A stretch of DNA of 64,000 bases from Massilia sp. KIM (GTDB lineage: Bacteria; Pseudomonadota; Gammaproteobacteria; Burkholderiales; Burkholderiaceae_D), in assembly GCF_002007115.1 (NCBI RefSeq), contig NZ_MVAD01000002.1, forward strand, positions 682,001 to 746,000, written 5' to 3'. Under the pieces are notes generated by a model, which worked only from the letters and a program-made list of their open reading frames with translations, did no database searches and was not told where the DNA came from. A program made the position numbers and the translations under genes. Below, piece by piece: positions 23,816 through 33,099 of the stretch (positions within the stretch are counted from its first letter, which is position 1; the number at the start of each line of letters is the position of its first letter).

Positions 23816-25885
23816 TTATTCGTCGTGCTGCCAGCGCAGCATCGCCAGCGCCTCGCCCGCGGCCGCGCCTTCCGGCAGCGGCGCGGTGTCGCCGGCCGCC
23901 GGCTCGGGCGCGGCTTCCTGCGCCGGCGCATGTACTGGGGCCGATTCGGGCGCCGGCTCGGACGCCGGTTCCGCCTGCGCCGGCGGCGCGGCCGGCGTGG
24001 GCTCGGTGACCGGCGCGGGCGCCGGCGCTTCAAACCGGCTGCGCAGCGGCGCGGGCGCGGCCTGGGCCGCCGGTCCGGCGGCGGCCAGCATGGTGGGCGA
24101 ACCGGGCGCGATGACCGTGCCGCCGGTGGCCGCCTTGACCCGGGCGCTCAGCGCCAGGATGCCCTTCTTCGTCAGGTGGATGCCGTCCTTGACGAAGTAC
24201 TCCGGATGGTTCGCGGCCAGCGCGTCCCAGTCGATCACGCGCACGTTGACGAACTCGCGCGCCAGGCGCCCGATGATCTCGTTGTTCGGCGCGGTCCAGC
24301 GGCGGCCCGCGTGCACGTTGATGACGATGACCGATTTGCGGTCCGCCAGCGCCTGCAGCAGTTCGCGGAACTGGTCCTCGTTGATGTAGCCGTTGGTCCC
24401 CAGGTGCACCAGCACGGTGGAAGCCTTGCCGGCCCTGGCGCGCCATTCCTGCACCACCTTCAAGCCCTGGCTGGCCTGCCGGCCGACGGCGGCGTCGATG
24501 TGGATGCCCGGGATGGTCCTGGACAGGTAGCTGCTCGCACCGAGCAGCACCGAGTCGCCGATGGCGTAGATGTCCTCGCCGCCCGAGATCACCGCGCCCG
24601 CATCGATGTCCTCGGCGGGCGCCGCCGGCGCGCCGGCGCTCGTGCCCGGGCTCGCTGTCGCGGGTAGCGTCTGCGGCGCCGGCCCGGCTATCTGCAGCGG
24701 CGCCTGGAGGGCGCCGTCACGGACGGTGGCCAGGGCCACCAGCCCGGCCATTATAACGTAGGCGCCGATAACCATTCCTTTGCGCAACACTTTCGGGGTG
24801 TTCAGGTCCAGCCGCGAAGAGGTCTGTTCGACGCCGCGGTACAGCGCCTCGGACAGCAGGGCGGTCAGGCCCAGGGCGAGCGCCAGGTTACGCCAGTCGG
24901 CGAAGTCGCCCGCATCCAGCAGGCGCATCCAGCAGAACACCGGCCAGTGCACCAGGTAGAGCGAGTACGAACGCAGGCCGGCCCATTGGACCGCCGGATT
25001 GCGCAGCAGGGTCGACACTGCGAAGTCGCGGTCGCTCATGGTGGTGTAGATGACGACGCAGGTCAGCACCGGCACCAGCAGGAAACTTCCCTGGTAGAGG
25101 AAGGGCTGGGAGGTGTTCATGGTCTGCATCATGAAGCCGAGCAGGGCCAGGGAGGCCAGGGCCAGCACGCGCCAGGTGGTGGAGGCAGCGTCCCCGCTCT
25201 TCCTGGCCCAGGGGTCCCAGAAGCAGGCCAGGGCGGCGCCGGCGAACAGGCCCATGGTATGGGTGTCGGTGCCCAGGTAGAGCGGATTGTGGTCGGGCGC
25301 GCCGGGGTCGAGCTGGTAGCGCCAGGCCATCCAGGCGGCGCCCGCCAGCGCGACCGCGGCCGCGAAGGCGCCTACGGCGCGCACGCCCCAGCGCTTGAGC
25401 AGCAGGTAGGCGACCGGCGGCCACACCAGGTAGAACTGTTCCTCGATCGCCAATGACCACAGGTGCTTGAGGACGTGGGGCGTGGTGTCGAAGTAGTCCT
25501 GCTTCGCCACGATCTGCCACCAGTTCGACATATAGGACAGGGCGGCCGGCACGTCCGCCTTGAGCCAGGCGTAGGCCGAATCGGAGACGGCGGCGGTGAC
25601 CGGCAAGGCCACCAGGATCAGCACCAGCACCGGCGGCATCAGGCGCTTCAGGCGCCTGAAATAGAAATTCATGAAGCCGAAGGCGCCGGCGCTGCGGTAC
25701 TCGCGCAGCAGCAGGGAAGTGATGATGAAGCCCGAGATCGTGAAGAACATGTCGACCCCGAAGAAACCGGCGTCGAGCACGCTGCTGATCTCGAGGTGGA
25801 ACAGGATCACCGAGACGACGGCGAGCGCGCGCAGCCCATCCAGTTCGGCAAAGCGGGCGTTCCCCTTGTGGCTGTGAGAGTTCAT
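23816..25885 (-). CDS. Acyltransferase-3 (OafA/OatA type) fused to an SGNH domain
   Basis: A 689-aa inner-membrane protein that should move acetyl groups across the membrane onto an extracytoplasmic glycan. The first ~390 residues are an AT3 domain with its hallmark motifs: LDGLRALAVVSVILFH, GFFGVDMFFTISGFIIT, the FYFRRLKRLMPP basic helix and HLWSLAIEEQFYLVWP. After a linker comes an SGNH domain with Ser445 (IGDSVLL), HLGTNGYI and Asp567/His570 (DGIHLT). A ~100-residue Pro/Ala/Glu-rich tail follows. AT3-SGNH fusions acetylate peptidoglycan (OatA) or O-antigen (OafB type). The operon partners favour peptidoglycan or another envelope polymer. Confidence 0.9.
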   Translation of the reverse strand: MNSHSHKGNARFAELDGLRALAVVSVILFHLEISSVLDAGFFGVDMFFTISGFIITSLLLREYRSAGAFGFMNFYFRRLKRLMPPVLVLILVALPVTAAVSDSAYAWLKADVPAALSYMSNWWQIVAKQDYFDTTPHVLKHLWSLAIEEQFYLVWPPVAYLLLKRWGVRAVGAFAAAVALAGAAWMAWRYQLDPGAPDHNPLYLGTDTHTMGLFAGAALACFWDPWARKSGDAASTTWRVLALASLALLGFMMQTMNTSQPFLYQGSFLLVPVLTCVVIYTTMSDRDFAVSTLLRNPAVQWAGLRSYSLYLVHWPVFCWMRLLDAGDFADWRNLALALGLTALLSEALYRGVEQTSSRLDLNTPKVLRKGMVIGAYVIMAGLVALATVRDGALQAPLQIAGPAPQTLPATASPGTSAGAPAAPAEDIDAGAVISGGEDIYAIGDSVLLGASSYLSRTIPGIHIDAAVGRQASQGLKVVQEWRARAGKASTVLVHLGTNGYINEDQFRELLQALADRKSVIVINVHAGRRWTAPNNEIIGRLAREFVNVRVIDWDALAANHPEYFVKDGIHLTKKGILALSARVKAATGGTVIAPGSPTMLAAAGPAAQAAPAPLRSRFEAPAPAPVTEPTPAAPPAQAEPASEPAPESAPVHAPAQEAAPEPAAGDTAPLPEGAAAGEALAMLRWQHDE

Positions 25886-25895
25886 CGGAGCCGTG

Positions 25896-27095
25896 TCAAT
25901 GAGTGTCGAGCGGGTGGTCGTTGGCGAACTTGCGGCCGCTGGCCTGGTAGCCTTTGGCGCTCAAATGGGTCAGGTCGCCCTGCATCTGCGGTGGCGCCAT
26001 GCGCGCCCAGCGCGCCGCGCTCCCGGTGCCGCCCATGGCGGCCTGCCAGTCCCAGGCGGCGCAGCGGAATTCCGGCGCGATCTTCTTCTGCGCCTGCGCG
26101 ATCTGCTGGTGGATCGCGCCGTAGCCGGCGCCGCGGTCGGGCGGTCCGATCAGGACGCAGCGCGGCGTCGGATGAAAGGCGCGCAGGCGCGCCAGATGGG
26201 TGCGCAGGTAGCTCTCGTACTGGGCGCGGCGCAAGCTCGGCGCGGCGCCCTCGTTGGTCCCGTACTGCACCAGGATCAGGTCATAGTCTTCGCCGGCGGC
26301 CCGCGCGGGAGGGAACAGGCGCTCGTCGGCATTGGCCCAGGCGCGCAGCGTGCCGCCCGGGACGCTGTGGGTGTCGAGGATGGCCGCCGGGGCGTCCTGG
26401 TAGAGCGGCAGGAAGCCGTGCAGGCGCAGCAGGCCGCTGACCAGGCGCAGGCGGATGCTGGCGAAGGGCGCGGCCGGCTGGATGCGCAGCACCCGGTCCG
26501 GAGTGCGGCTCAGGGGCACCATCTCTTCGTCGCCGCCGTCCACCGAAACGGCCAGCAGCAGCGAGCCCTGGGGCGCGGACTTCTCGAACAGGATGTCGAG
26601 CTGCCTGAGGCGGGCGGTCGCCTGCGGATGACGGAAGTCCAGGAACAGGGTGGCGCCGGGCGTGTCGCTCTGCATGCTGACCAGGCCCGGCGAATACCCG
26701 GCCGGCTTGCGTACTTCCTTGTAGGCGTGGCCGGTCTGCCAGCTGCCCGCCGCGCAGGCGGCCTTGAGCGGCAGGCGCAGGCCCGGGATCGCGGCCCCGG
26801 CCTGGATGAAACTCGGATGGGCCGCCTGGGCGCGGATGCCGGAGGCCTCGAGGGCGGCGTCGATGAAGTCGCGCGAGGACGTCAGGCTGTCGCCCCACAG
26901 GGCGATTCTCAGGGGCGCGGCAGGCAGGGCAGCCGGCGGGGCCGCCTGGGTGCTCCAGCTGAAAGCGCCCGCGCCGCCGGCGCGCTGGGCCTCGCGGTAC
27001 AGGCGGGCGCAGTCGGTGGACGGCGCGGCCTGCGCCGGCAGGGCGCCCAGGCAGAGCAGCAGGGCGCAGAGCGGATGGGAAACCGGGAAGCGCAT
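25896..27095 (-). CDS. SGNH hydrolase with inserted beta domain (Ape1-like), paralogue
   Basis: A 399-aa exported protein (signal peptide MRFPVSHPLCALLLCLGALPAQA). Catalytic blocks are LWGDSLTSS with Ser70, VQYGTNEG, and DLTHLS with Asp374/His377. As in the gene at 21670, ~170 beta-rich residues (LLLAVSVDGGDEEMV, SIRLRLVSGLLRLHGF) lie between blocks I and III, and the two proteins are clearly related along their length. It is the first gene of the operon, 10 bp upstream of the AT3-SGNH gene. A perfect TATAAT on the minus strand at 27200-27205 likely drives it. Confidence 0.8.
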   Translation of the reverse strand: MRFPVSHPLCALLLCLGALPAQAAPSTDCARLYREAQRAGGAGAFSWSTQAAPPAALPAAPLRIALWGDSLTSSRDFIDAALEASGIRAQAAHPSFIQAGAAIPGLRLPLKAACAAGSWQTGHAYKEVRKPAGYSPGLVSMQSDTPGATLFLDFRHPQATARLRQLDILFEKSAPQGSLLLAVSVDGGDEEMVPLSRTPDRVLRIQPAAPFASIRLRLVSGLLRLHGFLPLYQDAPAAILDTHSVPGGTLRAWANADERLFPPARAAGEDYDLILVQYGTNEGAAPSLRRAQYESYLRTHLARLRAFHPTPRCVLIGPPDRGAGYGAIHQQIAQAQKKIAPEFRCAAWDWQAAMGGTGSAARWARMAPPQMQGDLTHLSAKGYQASGRKFANDHPLDTH

Positions 27096-27199
27096 GCCGC
27101 CGTCAGGTGGACGCGGGCGCCGTGGCGAACAGGGAGGGCACTGCCAGGAAAGGACGCGACGGCGACATACTCGGGAGATCGTAGAGGAACAGTTCCCGA

Positions 27200-27205
27200 A
27201 TTATA
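27200..27205 (-). promoter_or_regulatory. Putative -10 of the SGNH/AT3/SLT operon
   Basis: A perfect TATAAT on the minus strand in an AT-rich patch, ~105 bp before the first gene. The -35 is uncertain (TTTCAC at 15 bp or TTGGTC at 23 bp). Confidence 0.5.
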
Positions 27206-27258
27206 TCGTCTATTGCTTACGTGAAATTGACCAAACGCTAAGCCAGCTGGATAAACGC

Positions 27259-27996
27259 TCAGGCGCCCTCGCCCTGGAAGCCGCCGGCGCGCCAGGTCAG
27301 CACCAGGGTGTCGCGGTGGCCGTGTTCGCCCAGCGGCTGGATCGGGGTCGACTCGTGGATGACGGCGGCGTCGTCCAGCAGCAGCAGGGTCCAGGGTTCG
27401 AGCATGGTGAAGCGCTGGCCGGCCGGGCCGTCGGCCTCGAACACGCGGGTCTCGCCGCCCTTGATGGCGTGGCGGTCGATCAGGATGACGGCCACGAAAT
27501 CGACGCCGTCGCGGTGCGCGCCTTCCGGGGTCGGGCGGCCGATGCCGTCGGTGGTGTCGATGCGGAACTGGTGGGCTTCGACGAACCAGCGCTGCGGGCC
27601 GCGCACCTGGGAGCAGGCCGCGCCCAGGGCGCGCAGCAGGCGGGTCCAGGCCGGGTTGGCGACGGTGTCGGGCTCCATCGGCGCGAACAGGCGGTGCATG
27701 CCGCCGTGCAGGGCGTTGTACTCGACCGGCTGCCAGTGGGCGCGGTGCGGCGTTTGCGCAAGCGCGGCGCCGTCGTCGATGAAGCAGGAGTGGCGGCGGC
27801 GGCGGTAGCGGCCGCCGTCCTTCAGGTAGTTGTCGAGCTCGAGCCGGTCCCAGCTCGGGACGAGCGAGTGCAGCTCGGCCAGGCTGCAGCCGGCCAGGTG
27901 GGACAGGTCGGCGGGGCGCAGCAGGGCGTAGCCCTGGGTGCGCAGGGCGTCCGCCAGTTGCGAGGGTTCGGTGTAGGGAGCTTGCGGTGTACTCAT
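27259..27996 (-). CDS. 2OG-Fe(II) dioxygenase family protein (PF10014 type)
   Basis: A 245-aa cytoplasmic protein matching the 2OG-Fe dioxygenase family that includes amino-acid hydroxylases of the isoleucine dioxygenase group. The iron ligands are visible as the H-x-D in GAHRDGVDFVAVILI and a distal His in DDAAVIHESTPIQP. KGGETRVFEADG lies between them. RYRRRRHSCF and QPVEYNALHGG are typical of the N-terminal half. The ATG at 27996 is preceded on the minus strand by TGC-TACGCT seven bases upstream and no Shine-Dalgarno, another leaderless-looking start. It follows the TonB receptor gene by 41 bp. The substrate is unknown; free amino acids are the family precedent. Confidence 0.82.
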   Translation of the reverse strand: MSTPQAPYTEPSQLADALRTQGYALLRPADLSHLAGCSLAELHSLVPSWDRLELDNYLKDGGRYRRRRHSCFIDDGAALAQTPHRAHWQPVEYNALHGGMHRLFAPMEPDTVANPAWTRLLRALGAACSQVRGPQRWFVEAHQFRIDTTDGIGRPTPEGAHRDGVDFVAVILIDRHAIKGGETRVFEADGPAGQRFTMLEPWTLLLLDDAAVIHESTPIQPLGEHGHRDTLVLTWRAGGFQGEGA

Positions 27997-28037
27997 GCCG
28001 ATTAGCGTAGCACTTTTCCACGCAGCCAGTCTGATGC

Positions 28038-30080
28038 TCACCAATTCTTGACGAGACTCAGGCGGAAGGAACGCGGCTCGATCGGGTGGAAATGGACGTC
28101 GGCCACGGCCTGCGCCTCGCCCTTCAGGCGCGATTCGTAGAAGTAGTCGATGGCGGAGTCGCGCCGGTTGGCGAGGTTGAAGCCTTCCAGTTCGAGCTGC
28201 AGGTCCTTGGCGATCCGGTAGCCGATGCGCCCGTTCAGGGTGAGGCTGGATCGCGAGCGCACGCTGTCGTCCTCGACCAGCGGGCGCGGGCCGAACCAGC
28301 GCAGGCGCAGGGAACCCGACCACGGGCCGCTGCGGTCCACCGTCAGCCCGAGCTGGGCCACGCCTTCGATCGCGCCGGGAATCCGGTTGCCGGCCGGGTT
28401 GCCGCCGCGCGAGCGGGCGCGCGCATAGGCGGCGTCGAGGTCGATCGACAGCCACTTGACCGGGCGGTAGTAGTTCGAGAACTCGATGCCGTAGCGGCGG
28501 CTCGGGTCGCCCGCCTCGGTGTTGCCGGCGTCGCCGATGTAGCTCAGCTCGGAATCGAAGTCGAGGCGGTAGAGCGCGAGCGAGGTCTGCATCTTCGGGA
28601 TGGCTTCGCTGCGGATACCGAATTCATAGCCGCGCGAACGCACCAGGCCAGGCGTGCGATCGACCGGATCGAGGGTCTTGGGGTCGATGCGGGCCACCGT
28701 GCCGCGCGCGTCGTTGCTGTGAAAGCCATGGCCATAGTTGGCGTACAGCTCGGTCGAGGTCCAGGGGCCGTAGACGATGTTCAGCGTGGGCGTGACCAGG
28801 GTGTCGTGGGCGCGCCCGCTGTTTTCCAGCCGGTCGCTGTCGACCCGGAAGCGGTAGCGGCTGGCGCGCACGCCGGCCACGCTCCTGAGCGCCTCGGTCC
28901 AGCGCACCGCGCTCTCGACGAAGACGGCGCCGCTGGTTTCGACGATGTGGTCTTCGCGCGTGGTGGCGATGCGGCGCCGCGCGCGGGTGTCGAGCAGGGC
29001 GTTGAAGATGTTGTCGTTCTGGAGCTGGGCGCCGATGGTGACATCGGACGAGAATTCTTCGCCGCGGTGCAGGTGCCAGGTGTGCTGGGCGTCCATGCCG
29101 GTGGTCACGCGCCGGTCCGGCTGGGCGAACTGGTCGCCGTTCTCCGGATCGTTCAGGAAGTAGGTGAAGTTCGAATACAGGTCGAGCCGGTTGCGGATCA
29201 GGTAGGCGCTGACTTTCGAGGCCGAGTCGGCGTCGGTGCGGCGCCATACGCCCGACAGGCTGGCGCGGCGCGCTTCGCCGCCGTCCGTCGGATCGAGGTT
29301 GTCGTAGCGGCCGATCAGGCCCTGTTCGACCGCGCGCACGGGGATCTGGTCGGTGGCGTTCCAGTGGCCGCTGTAGTTCATGGCGGTCACGCTCCAGCCG
29401 TTGTTGGCGTAGCCGCGGCTGTAGCGCAGCACCGCATTGGTCTTGCGGTAGCCGTCGCCGCGGGTCCAGGGGCCGTCGTTGCGCATGCCCTCGACGGCGT
29501 AGAGCAGGGCGCCGCCGGCCAGCTCGCGCGATCCGGCCAGCAGCGTGCGCGCATAGCCGTCCTGGCCCACGCTGGCGCTGGCGATCTGCTTCGCCAGGCG
29601 GTTGGCGTAGCTGAGGGAGGCCACGCCGGCCGAGGAAAAGTCGCCTTCGCGCGAGGAGTAGGGACCCTTGCGGTAGTCGAGGCGGCCGACCAGTTCCGGG
29701 ATCAGGAAGTTGAGGTCGGTCCAGCCCTGGCCGTGGGCGTGGCTGCGCTGGTTGACCGGCATGCCGTCGACCCAGGTGGCGAGGTCGGTGCCGTGGTCGA
29801 GGTTGAAGCCGCGCAGGTAGAACTGGTTGGCCTTGCCTTCGCCGCTGTGCTGGCTGGCGATCAGGCCGGGCGTAACTTCGAGCAGCTCGCCCGGGCGGTA
29901 GGCGATGCGGTTGGCCAGGTCCTTGGCGCCCGCGCTGCCGGCGCCGGCCGAGTCGGCGACGCCGAGCTGGCTGGCGCGCGCGCCTTCGACCAGCACGCGC
30001 TGGAGCATGAAGTCGTCGGCTTGCGCGGCGGTGTGGACGGAGAGCGCGGCCAGCGCGCAGGGAATCAGGCGTAAGTTCAT
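28038..30080 (-). CDS. TonB-dependent outer-membrane receptor
   Basis: A 680-aa outer-membrane active-transport barrel. It has a short signal peptide (MNLRLIPCALAALSVHTAAQA), a TonB-box-like FMLQRVLVEG and a plug domain (PGELLEVTPGLIASQHSGEGKANQFYLRGFNLDHGTDLATW is read here only as separate plug motifs such as NQFYLRGFNLDHGTD and VDGMPVNQ). The barrel ends with the aromatic C-terminus RLSLVKNW. The plug segment around residues 105-125 is His-rich (RSHAHGQGW). It lies 7 bp downstream of the DUF6702 gene and belongs to the M1-peptidase/DUF6702 operon, which suggests uptake of a peptide or metal-containing product. The ligand is not identifiable from sequence. Confidence 0.92.
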   Translation of the reverse strand: MNLRLIPCALAALSVHTAAQADDFMLQRVLVEGARASQLGVADSAGAGSAGAKDLANRIAYRPGELLEVTPGLIASQHSGEGKANQFYLRGFNLDHGTDLATWVDGMPVNQRSHAHGQGWTDLNFLIPELVGRLDYRKGPYSSREGDFSSAGVASLSYANRLAKQIASASVGQDGYARTLLAGSRELAGGALLYAVEGMRNDGPWTRGDGYRKTNAVLRYSRGYANNGWSVTAMNYSGHWNATDQIPVRAVEQGLIGRYDNLDPTDGGEARRASLSGVWRRTDADSASKVSAYLIRNRLDLYSNFTYFLNDPENGDQFAQPDRRVTTGMDAQHTWHLHRGEEFSSDVTIGAQLQNDNIFNALLDTRARRRIATTREDHIVETSGAVFVESAVRWTEALRSVAGVRASRYRFRVDSDRLENSGRAHDTLVTPTLNIVYGPWTSTELYANYGHGFHSNDARGTVARIDPKTLDPVDRTPGLVRSRGYEFGIRSEAIPKMQTSLALYRLDFDSELSYIGDAGNTEAGDPSRRYGIEFSNYYRPVKWLSIDLDAAYARARSRGGNPAGNRIPGAIEGVAQLGLTVDRSGPWSGSLRLRWFGPRPLVEDDSVRSRSSLTLNGRIGYRIAKDLQLELEGFNLANRRDSAIDYFYESRLKGEAQAVADVHFHPIEPRSFRLSLVKNW

Positions 30081-30087
30081 CGGTGCT

Positions 30088-30594
30088 TTATTTGGATTGC
30101 TGGCGGGCCGGCTGCTCCAGCGCCGCGCGCAGGAAGGTCAGGGACCGGGTGACGCCGCTCTCGGTCAGGTTGACGGTGTTGACCTGGTCGGGCAGGAAGT
30201 CGACCAGCACGCCGTGGCGGATCGTGGCCGCCTGCGACAGCGGGGTCTGCTCGGCCTCCTGGTAGATGGTGACGCTCTGGGCGTCGACCGTCATGCCGAC
30301 CCAGCGCAGCGGCAGGGGCTTGTTGTCCGGCCCCTTGATGCCGAACTGCTGGTCGATGTACTTGCGCAGCACCTGCTGGTCCTCGGGGTCGCTCAGGTCG
30401 AACTGGCGCTGGTAGAGGTTCATCAGGAGGGCCTCGATGTCGTGCGCCATGTAGATGTGCACGATCTCGGTGCTCCTGGTCCGCTCGTTGTACGAGATGT
30501 CGGTGATGCCGGTGTGGAAGCGGTGCGCGTGCGCCGCCGTGCTCAGCGCGATGAGCAGGGCCAGGCAGGCGGTCTTGATCAGCCGAAGGATCAT
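30088..30594 (-). CDS. DUF6702 family exported protein
   Basis: A 168-aa periplasmic protein with a signal peptide (MILRLIKTACLALLIALSTAAHA). The mature start HRFHTGITDISYNERTRSTEI matches DUF6702, a family of small beta-sandwich-like proteins usually encoded beside M1 metallopeptidases. The His-x-x-His at the processed N-terminus (HAHRFH) could bind a metal. Its ATG overlaps the stop of the M1 gene by 4 bp, so the two are coupled. The TonB receptor follows after 7 bp. Confidence 0.82.
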   Translation of the reverse strand: MILRLIKTACLALLIALSTAAHAHRFHTGITDISYNERTRSTEIVHIYMAHDIEALLMNLYQRQFDLSDPEDQQVLRKYIDQQFGIKGPDNKPLPLRWVGMTVDAQSVTIYQEAEQTPLSQAATIRHGVLVDFLPDQVNTVNLTESGVTRSLTFLRAALEQPARQQSK

Positions 30595-32996
30595 GGCGTG
30601 GCCTTCTCAGCCGGCTTCTCAGCCGCCTTCGCAGCCGGCTTCTTGAGCGGGGTGCGGAAGTCGCGCATCAGGTTGTTCTGGTCCTGCTCGGTCTTGAACA
30701 GTTCCAGGCGCGAGGGCACCGGCTTGCGCGGCCAGGCGTTGTTGTTCTGGTCGATGTCGGCGGTCTCCCAGTACGGATCCTGCACCAGGCCGACGATCGG
30801 CTCGTCGGTCACGAACAGCTTGGTGACCTGTTTGGGCGAAAAGCGCCATACCTCGGCCGGGATGCGCTCGACGATCTTCTTGCCGCTCTTGAGTTCGATC
30901 TCGACGATCAGCGGGGTGACCAGGCCGCCCTTGTTGCTGAAGTCGACCAGGGTCAGGTGCTTGCCCGACTTGAGCAGTTCCTTTTCCCAGTCTTCCAGGC
31001 CTTCCACGGTCTCGGCATACTTGTTGCGGTCCTTGTTGGTGACCGTGAAGTCGTCGTTCTCGTTGTAGAAGTCCTTCAGTTCCGGATGCTGGTCGACGCG
31101 GCGCACCATGCCCTTGTTGCGCTGGTCCGTCACCGACACGGGTTCGGCCTGCTTGCGCGCGCGCTGCCAGGCCTTTTCGATTTCCGGGTCCTTGGTGCCG
31201 ACCGTGTATGCGCTGATGCCGTCCACGCTCACGTCCACCGGGTCGGTGGTGTAGAACCAGCCGCGCCAGAACCAGTCGAGGTCCGTGCCCGAGGCGTCTT
31301 CCATGGTGCGGAAGAAGTCGGCCGGCGTCGGGCGCTTGAATTTCCAGCGCTCGGCGTATTCCTTGAAGGCGAAGTCGAACAGCTCGCGGCCCAGGATGGA
31401 TTCGCGCAGCACGTTCAGGGCGGTGGCCGGCTTGGCGTAGGCGTTGTTGCCGCGCTGGAGGGTCGATTCGGCATTGGTCATGATCGGGACCTGGTTGGTG
31501 CTGCGCATGTAGGCGGCGATGTCGCGCGCCTCGCCGCGGCGGCCCGGATAATCCTCTTCCCAGGCCTGCTCGGCCAGGAACTGCAGGAAGGAGTTCAGGC
31601 CCTCGTCCATCCAGGTCCACTGGCGCTCGTCGGAGTTGACGATCATGGGGAAGTAGTTGTGGCCGACCTCGTGGATGATCACGCTGATCAGGCCATATTT
31701 GGTGCTCTTCGAATAGGTGATCTCGCCGGTCTTCTTGTCCTTGACCGGGCGCGGGCCGTTGAAGGAGATCATCGGGTATTCCATGCCGCCTACCGGGCCG
31801 TTGACCGAGATCGCGGTCGGGTAGGGGTAGTCGAAGGAGTACTTGTTGTACTGCTCGATGGTGTGGACGATGGCCTGGGTCGAGTAGCGTTCCCACAGCG
31901 GGTTGCCCTCTTTCGGGTAATAGGACATCGCCATCACCTCGGTGTCGCCGCTCTTGATGCCCTGGGCGTCCCAGATGAACTTGCGGCTGGAGGCGAAGGC
32001 GAAATCGCGCACGTTCTTCGCCTTGAAGCGCCAGGTCTTGGTGCCGGCCGCGCGCTGCTTTTCGCGCGCTTCGGCCTCAAGCTGGGTGGCGATGATCACC
32101 GGCTTCTTGGCCTTGCGGGCCTGGGCGAGGCGCTCGCGCTGGGCCGCGGTGAGCACTTCGCCGGGGTTCTGCAGCTCGCCGGTCGATGCCACGATATGGT
32201 CGCCCGGGACCGTGATCTCGACTTCGTAGTCGCCGAACTCCAGCGTGAATTCGCCGTCGCCCATGTACTGCTTGTTCTGCCAGCCCTTCACGTCGTAATA
32301 GGCGGCCATGCGCGGGAAGAACTGGGCGATCTCGAACAGGTCGTTCTTGTCGTCCTTGTCGAAGCGCTCGAAGCCCATGCGGCGGCCCAGCACGTTCATC
32401 TCGGGGATGTTGAAGCTCCAGGACACGTTGAACGAGAAGCGCGAGCCCGGTTTCATCGGCTGCGGCAGGTCGATGCGCATCATGGTCTTGTTGATCACGT
32501 GGGGCAGCTTGCGCCCGTCGCTGTCGGTGACGCCGTGGATGGCGATGCCGCCTTCGAACGCGCGCGAGGCGAGCTGGAAGCGCAGGGCCTCGAACTTGAC
32601 GCCGTCGTTGCCGCGCGCCTGCCAGGCATCGCGCGAGGGCAGGGTGGCGATGGCGCGGTTGTCCGAATCGGCGCGAAACATGTTCTGGTCCAGTTGCACC
32701 CACAGGTAGGACAGGGTGTCCGGCGAGTTGTTGTGGTAGGTGACGGTCCCGTTGCCGCTGATGGCGCGTTTGGCCTCGTCCAGGCTCACGCGGATGCGGT
32801 AGTCGGCCCGCTGCTGCCAGTAGGCGTGACCCGGCGCGCCCGAAGCGGTGCGGTATTCGTTCGCGGTCGGCAGCAGCTCGTCGAGCTGGCGGAACTTGTC
32901 CTCGATGGCCGGCGCGGCGACGGCGGTCGAGCTCAGGCCGACGAGGAGGCCGAGGGTCAGGGTGGCAAGGCTTGCCTGCAGGTGCTTGTTGGTCAT
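30591..32996 (-). CDS. M1-family metallopeptidase, secreted (copy 1)
   Basis: An 801-aa exported zinc peptidase (signal peptide ending TAVAAPA). The zinc motif HEVGH, near 441-445, is followed by the downstream Glu in QWTWMDEGLNSF, and a GGMEYPM element replaces the classical GAMEN. A C-terminal region with LTLVDFSNKGGLVTPLIVEI and a Lys/Ala-rich tail (KKPAAKAAEKPAEKA) completes it. It is a close tandem paralogue of the gene at 33100; long blocks are identical, for example the stretch around GTDLDWFWRGWFYTTD. Likely role: degradation of extracytoplasmic peptides. It is followed by the overlapping DUF6702 gene. Confidence 0.93.
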   Translation of the reverse strand: MTNKHLQASLATLTLGLLVGLSSTAVAAPAIEDKFRQLDELLPTANEYRTASGAPGHAYWQQRADYRIRVSLDEAKRAISGNGTVTYHNNSPDTLSYLWVQLDQNMFRADSDNRAIATLPSRDAWQARGNDGVKFEALRFQLASRAFEGGIAIHGVTDSDGRKLPHVINKTMMRIDLPQPMKPGSRFSFNVSWSFNIPEMNVLGRRMGFERFDKDDKNDLFEIAQFFPRMAAYYDVKGWQNKQYMGDGEFTLEFGDYEVEITVPGDHIVASTGELQNPGEVLTAAQRERLAQARKAKKPVIIATQLEAEAREKQRAAGTKTWRFKAKNVRDFAFASSRKFIWDAQGIKSGDTEVMAMSYYPKEGNPLWERYSTQAIVHTIEQYNKYSFDYPYPTAISVNGPVGGMEYPMISFNGPRPVKDKKTGEITYSKSTKYGLISVIIHEVGHNYFPMIVNSDERQWTWMDEGLNSFLQFLAEQAWEEDYPGRRGEARDIAAYMRSTNQVPIMTNAESTLQRGNNAYAKPATALNVLRESILGRELFDFAFKEYAERWKFKRPTPADFFRTMEDASGTDLDWFWRGWFYTTDPVDVSVDGISAYTVGTKDPEIEKAWQRARKQAEPVSVTDQRNKGMVRRVDQHPELKDFYNENDDFTVTNKDRNKYAETVEGLEDWEKELLKSGKHLTLVDFSNKGGLVTPLIVEIELKSGKKIVERIPAEVWRFSPKQVTKLFVTDEPIVGLVQDPYWETADIDQNNNAWPRKPVPSRLELFKTEQDQNNLMRDFRTPLKKPAAKAAEKPAEKATP

Positions 32997-33027
32997 GCTG
33001 GAACGATGGGTGCTCTGGATGTGGAAA

Positions 33028-33076
33028 CGGCAGGGTGCGCGACCCTGCCGGTTGAATGGGCGGCCGCGCCGCCCAT
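33028..33076 (-). repeat. Two adjacent hairpins between the tandem M1 genes
   Basis: CGGCAGGGT-gcgcg-ACCCTGCCG (33028-33050) and ATGGGCGGC-cgc-GCCGCCCAT (33056-33076) are both perfect 9-bp stems, 5 bp apart. No T run follows on the minus strand, so they look like mRNA processing or stability elements rather than terminators. Confidence 0.75.
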
Positions 33077-33099
33077 GCCTGCTGCAACGAAGACTATGC

